Of a stretch of 64,000 nucleotides of DNA, positions 62,223 through 64,000 are shown one piece after another. Source of the DNA: Kosmotoga arenicorallina S304. GTDB lineage: Bacteria; Thermotogota; Thermotogae; Petrotogales; Kosmotogaceae. The translations under genes and the position numbers were made by a program. The stretch's first letter is position 1, and each line of letters starts with the position of its first letter. The stretch spans positions 62,001 to 126,000 of the forward strand of contig NZ_JFHK01000005.1 of NCBI RefSeq assembly GCF_001636545.1, given 5' to 3'. Under the pieces are notes generated by a model. The model was not told the origin of the DNA. It searched no databases and saw nothing but the letters and a program-made list of their open reading frames with translations.

Positions 62223-62938
62223 TTATAGGAGAGGAAATTTACTCTTTTACCGAATTGCCTTCAACAAACAGATATGCCATTGAAAATCTCTCCAGATTAC
62301 CCTCAGGAACCATTGTTTGGGCGCTTAAACAAACTGCGGGCTATGGAAGGTTTAACCGTCCATGGCATTCCGATGACGGGGGACTCTGGTTCAGCATTGT
62401 CTTCAAACCCCGCCTATTGAAAGATACTGGTTACTACACAAAATTGATCAGTGTTGGCATTGCTGAACTGCTTTGTGAGCTGGACTGTGATGCTATGATC
62501 AAATGGCCAAATGATGTCTACGTAAAGGGAAAGAAAATTGCTGGAATCCTCACTGAATCTGTAATTGAAGGGGAAAGGTTACTCGGTGTCGTAACAGGAG
62601 TGGGACTTAATGTCAAGAACACTATTCCGCCCGAATTATCAAAAATTGCTATTTCTTTAAAAGAGGTTACTTCAAAAGATTATGATGTGAGCTTTATTCT
62701 AAAAAGGCTTTTAAACAAGCTTGAGAACCTTCGTAGAAAATACCTTCAGGTGAGAATGAAGAAATATTTCACAAGAAAATGGAAAAAATACCTGATGCAC
62801 AGGGAAGGAGATAAAATAAGGTTGAGCTTGCCGAATGGTGAAAAAATAACCGGAACCATAGAAAAAATAAACTCCGAATACCTCTTGCTGAAAACAGACA
62901 ATAAGACGATAAAGATAATGGCGGGGGAAATTCTTTAA
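62219..62938 (+). CDS. birA: biotin-protein ligase, short form without DNA-binding domain
   Basis: 239 residues. Class I BirA without a helix-turn-helix, so it ligates biotin but is not expected to repress. TAGYGRFNRPWHSDDGG is the biotinyl-AMP loop (GxGRxxxxW type, here GYGRFNRPW); IKWPNDVYVKGKKIAGIL is the catalytic motif with Lys. Short C-terminal SH3-like domain. GTG overlaps the MscS stop. Probable substrate: the carrier protein at 42482. Confidence 0.94.
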   Translation: MIIGEEIYSFTELPSTNRYAIENLSRLPSGTIVWALKQTAGYGRFNRPWHSDDGGLWFSIVFKPRLLKDTGYYTKLISVGIAELLCELDCDAMIKWPNDVYVKGKKIAGILTESVIEGERLLGVVTGVGLNVKNTIPPELSKIAISLKEVTSKDYDVSFILKRLLNKLENLRRKYLQVRMKKYFTRKWKKYLMHREGDKIRLSLPNGEKITGTIEKINSEYLLLKTDNKTIKIMAGEIL

Positions 62939-62948
62939 TGAACTGCTA

Positions 62949-63179
62949 TCAATTATCGCTTTTTTCTTCTCTAATAACTTCTACTTCCATGTTTTCTATC
63001 ACTTTGATCACAATGGTCCTATTTGCAAAGTTTATTTGAATTTCATCCCCATAGTTCACTTCGCTGGAGGGTTTCGCCTTCTTTCCATTTTTCAGCACAA
63101 AGCCTTTGTCAATAGCATCTTTTGCAAGTGTTCTACGTTTGATTATCCTGTTTATCTTTAGAAATTTATCAAGCCTCAA
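62949..63179 (-). CDS. S4 RNA-binding domain protein (RqcP/YabO-like)
   Basis: 76 residues from TTG 63179 (GAGGTG 5 bases upstream). LRLDKFLKINRIIKRRTLAKDAIDKGFV is a complete S4 domain start (quoted in part: RLDKFLKINRIIKRR), then KPSSEVNYGDEI. Short single-S4 proteins of this kind bind ribosomal or tRNA parts, and RqcP acts in rescue of stalled ribosomes; which applies is not known. A terminator hairpin lies between it and the gcvPB stop. Confidence 0.85.
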   Translation of the reverse strand: MRLDKFLKINRIIKRRTLAKDAIDKGFVLKNGKKAKPSSEVNYGDEIQINFANRTIVIKVIENMEVEVIREEKSDN

Positions 63180-63196
63180 AATTTCACCTCGCAACA

Positions 63197-63219
63197 GAAA
63201 AGGCCGGCTTACGCCGGCC
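63197..63219 (-). terminator. terminator after gcvPB
   Basis: GGCCGGC (63202-63208) / GCCGGCC (63213-63219) stem with a 4-base loop and T4 on the - strand. It sits between the gcvPB stop and the S4 gene and may only attenuate. Confidence 0.75.
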
Positions 63220-63220
63220 C

Positions 63221-64000
63221 TCATTTTTCTTTTTTCCAGCGCATTACAGGTTTTCTGGAAGCCATGGTTTCATCAAGGCGCCTTACAGGCGTAGTATATG
63301 GCGCGTTCTTAAGGGTTTCAGGGTTATCTCTGGCTTCTTCAAGAATCTTTCCGATGACTTCAACAAATCTGTCAAGGTTATCTTTGCTTTCGGTTTCGGT
63401 TGGTTCAATCATCATTGCTTCGTGTACAATAAGAGGAAAGTAAATCGTTGGAGGATGTACTCCATAATCCAGAAGACGTTTTGCCAGATCCAGAGTCTTT
63501 ACGCCAAATTCCTTGACGAGTATACTTCCGTCAAGTACGAATTCATGTTTACAAATTCCGGGATGAGAAGCTTTTATGAGTTTAGATAGCTTGACCCTCA
63601 AATAATTGGCATTCAATACAGCCATCTCACTGGCGAATTTCAAACCATCTTTACCCAGCATCCTGATGTAAGCATAAGCTTTGAGAAGAACCCCAAAATT
63701 ACCATAGAAGCTCCTCACCTTTCCAATACTCTTTGGCAAATTATAGTCGAAATAATAACCATCATCATTCAGTGCAACAATCGGGACAGGAAGAAATTCT
63801 TTCAATTTTGCACTGACACCAACCGGACCGCTACCCGGGCCTCCCATTCCATGAGGGGTTGAAAAGGTTTTGTGAAGGTTAAGATGAACAATGTCAAAGC
63901 CCATATCTCCCGGCCTGACACGACCCATGATAGCGTTTAGGTTTGCACCGTCATAATAAAGAAGGGTTCCATTTTTGTGAGCAATCTTCGAAATTTCGAG
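63221..64000 (-). CDS. gcvPB: glycine dehydrogenase (decarboxylating) subunit 2, C-terminal part
   Basis: The frame is open from the window edge; 259 codons are seen, the rest of the gene lies beyond 64000. Glycine cleavage P-protein, second half. [20 protein letters not shown] carries the PLP-binding Lys (HKTFS); [14 protein letters not shown] precedes it. [14 protein letters not shown] near the end is typical. Needs the GcvPA subunit encoded upstream, outside the window. Confidence 0.95.
   Translation of the reverse strand, partial: LEISKIAHKNGTLLYYDGANLNAIMGRVRPGDMGFDIVHLNLHKTFSTPHGMGGPGSGPVGVSAKLKEFLPVPIVALNDDGYYFDYNLPKSIGKVRSFYGNFGVLLKAYAYIRMLGKDGLKFASEMAVLNANYLRVKLSKLIKASHPGICKHEFVLDGSILVKEFGVKTLDLAKRLLDYGVHPPTIYFPLIVHEAMMIEPTETESKDNLDRFVEVIGKILEEARDNPETLKNAPYTTPVRRLDETMASRKPVMRWKKEK

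Overview
The window looks like a chromosomal segment of an anaerobic fermentative bacterium of the phylum Thermotogota, most likely a Kosmotoga/Mesotoga relative. This is inferred from protein style, strong G-rich Shine-Dalgarno sites, frequent TTG/GTG starts, a TtuA-type tRNA thiolase, lysine and methylmalonyl-CoA fermentation operons and moderate-to-low GC. No database search was possible, so the genus is a judgement. There is no phage, transposase, integrase or CRISPR array. Most of the window is dense, operonic core and metabolic sequence.

Layout. 1-6601: end of a GH13 alpha-glucan hydrolase, a cold-shock gene, then a + strand run: DUF362 ferredoxin-like protein, methyltransferase, DUF2905, a PlsY/CTP-kinase fusion, an NDP-sugar nucleotidyltransferase, a GNAT protein and a small membrane protein, with one - strand HhH gene. 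6629-20581: a chemosensory / cyclic-di-GMP locus. The - strand operon (HEAT-repeat protein, CheR, CheY, CheA, REC-GGDEF diguanylate cyclase, soluble MCP with two signalling tips, triple CheW, CheB) has the parts list of a Wsp-type pathway. It is flanked by a convergent HD-GYP protein and a divergent CheY / CheC-like / degenerate kinase operon that shares a symmetric promoter palindrome. 20593-24639: tRNA-Asp, a hypothetical gene, a lone prepilin-like protein, PspC and LiaF-like envelope proteins and a lipid kinase.

24684-35628: an eleven-gene - strand lysine-fermentation operon: two ArsR-type regulators, kal, kce, kdd, kamA, a MaoC-like hydratase, kamB, kamC, kamD, kamE. It covers lysine to crotonyl-CoA plus acetoacetate. 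35629-39653: a 32-codon mini-gene with its own strong promoter and terminator, small hypothetical genes, mgsA, dinB with a small partner gene, and three 133-bp tandem repeats. 39654-42473: wecB and a seven-TM histidine kinase split by a frameshift. 42482-48169: methylmalonyl-CoA mutase, MeaB, epimerase and a biotin-dependent decarboxylase/carboxylase without a beta subunit. 48406-64000: a secreted protein, then cysS, gltX, nudix, cdd, CorC-like, rlmH, hutI, ftcD, rodA, ttuA, and on + DUF2520, panB, MscS, birA (which could biotinylate the carrier at 42482), then an S4 protein and the end of gcvPB.

Three genes (cheB, the kinase at 40771, and probably kamB) have reading-frame problems at or near homopolymer runs. 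Either the sequence has homopolymer indel errors or these genes really are broken or slip-regulated; this should be settled before drawing conclusions from them. Starts given here are my choice from ribosome-binding-site spacing and family N-termini.
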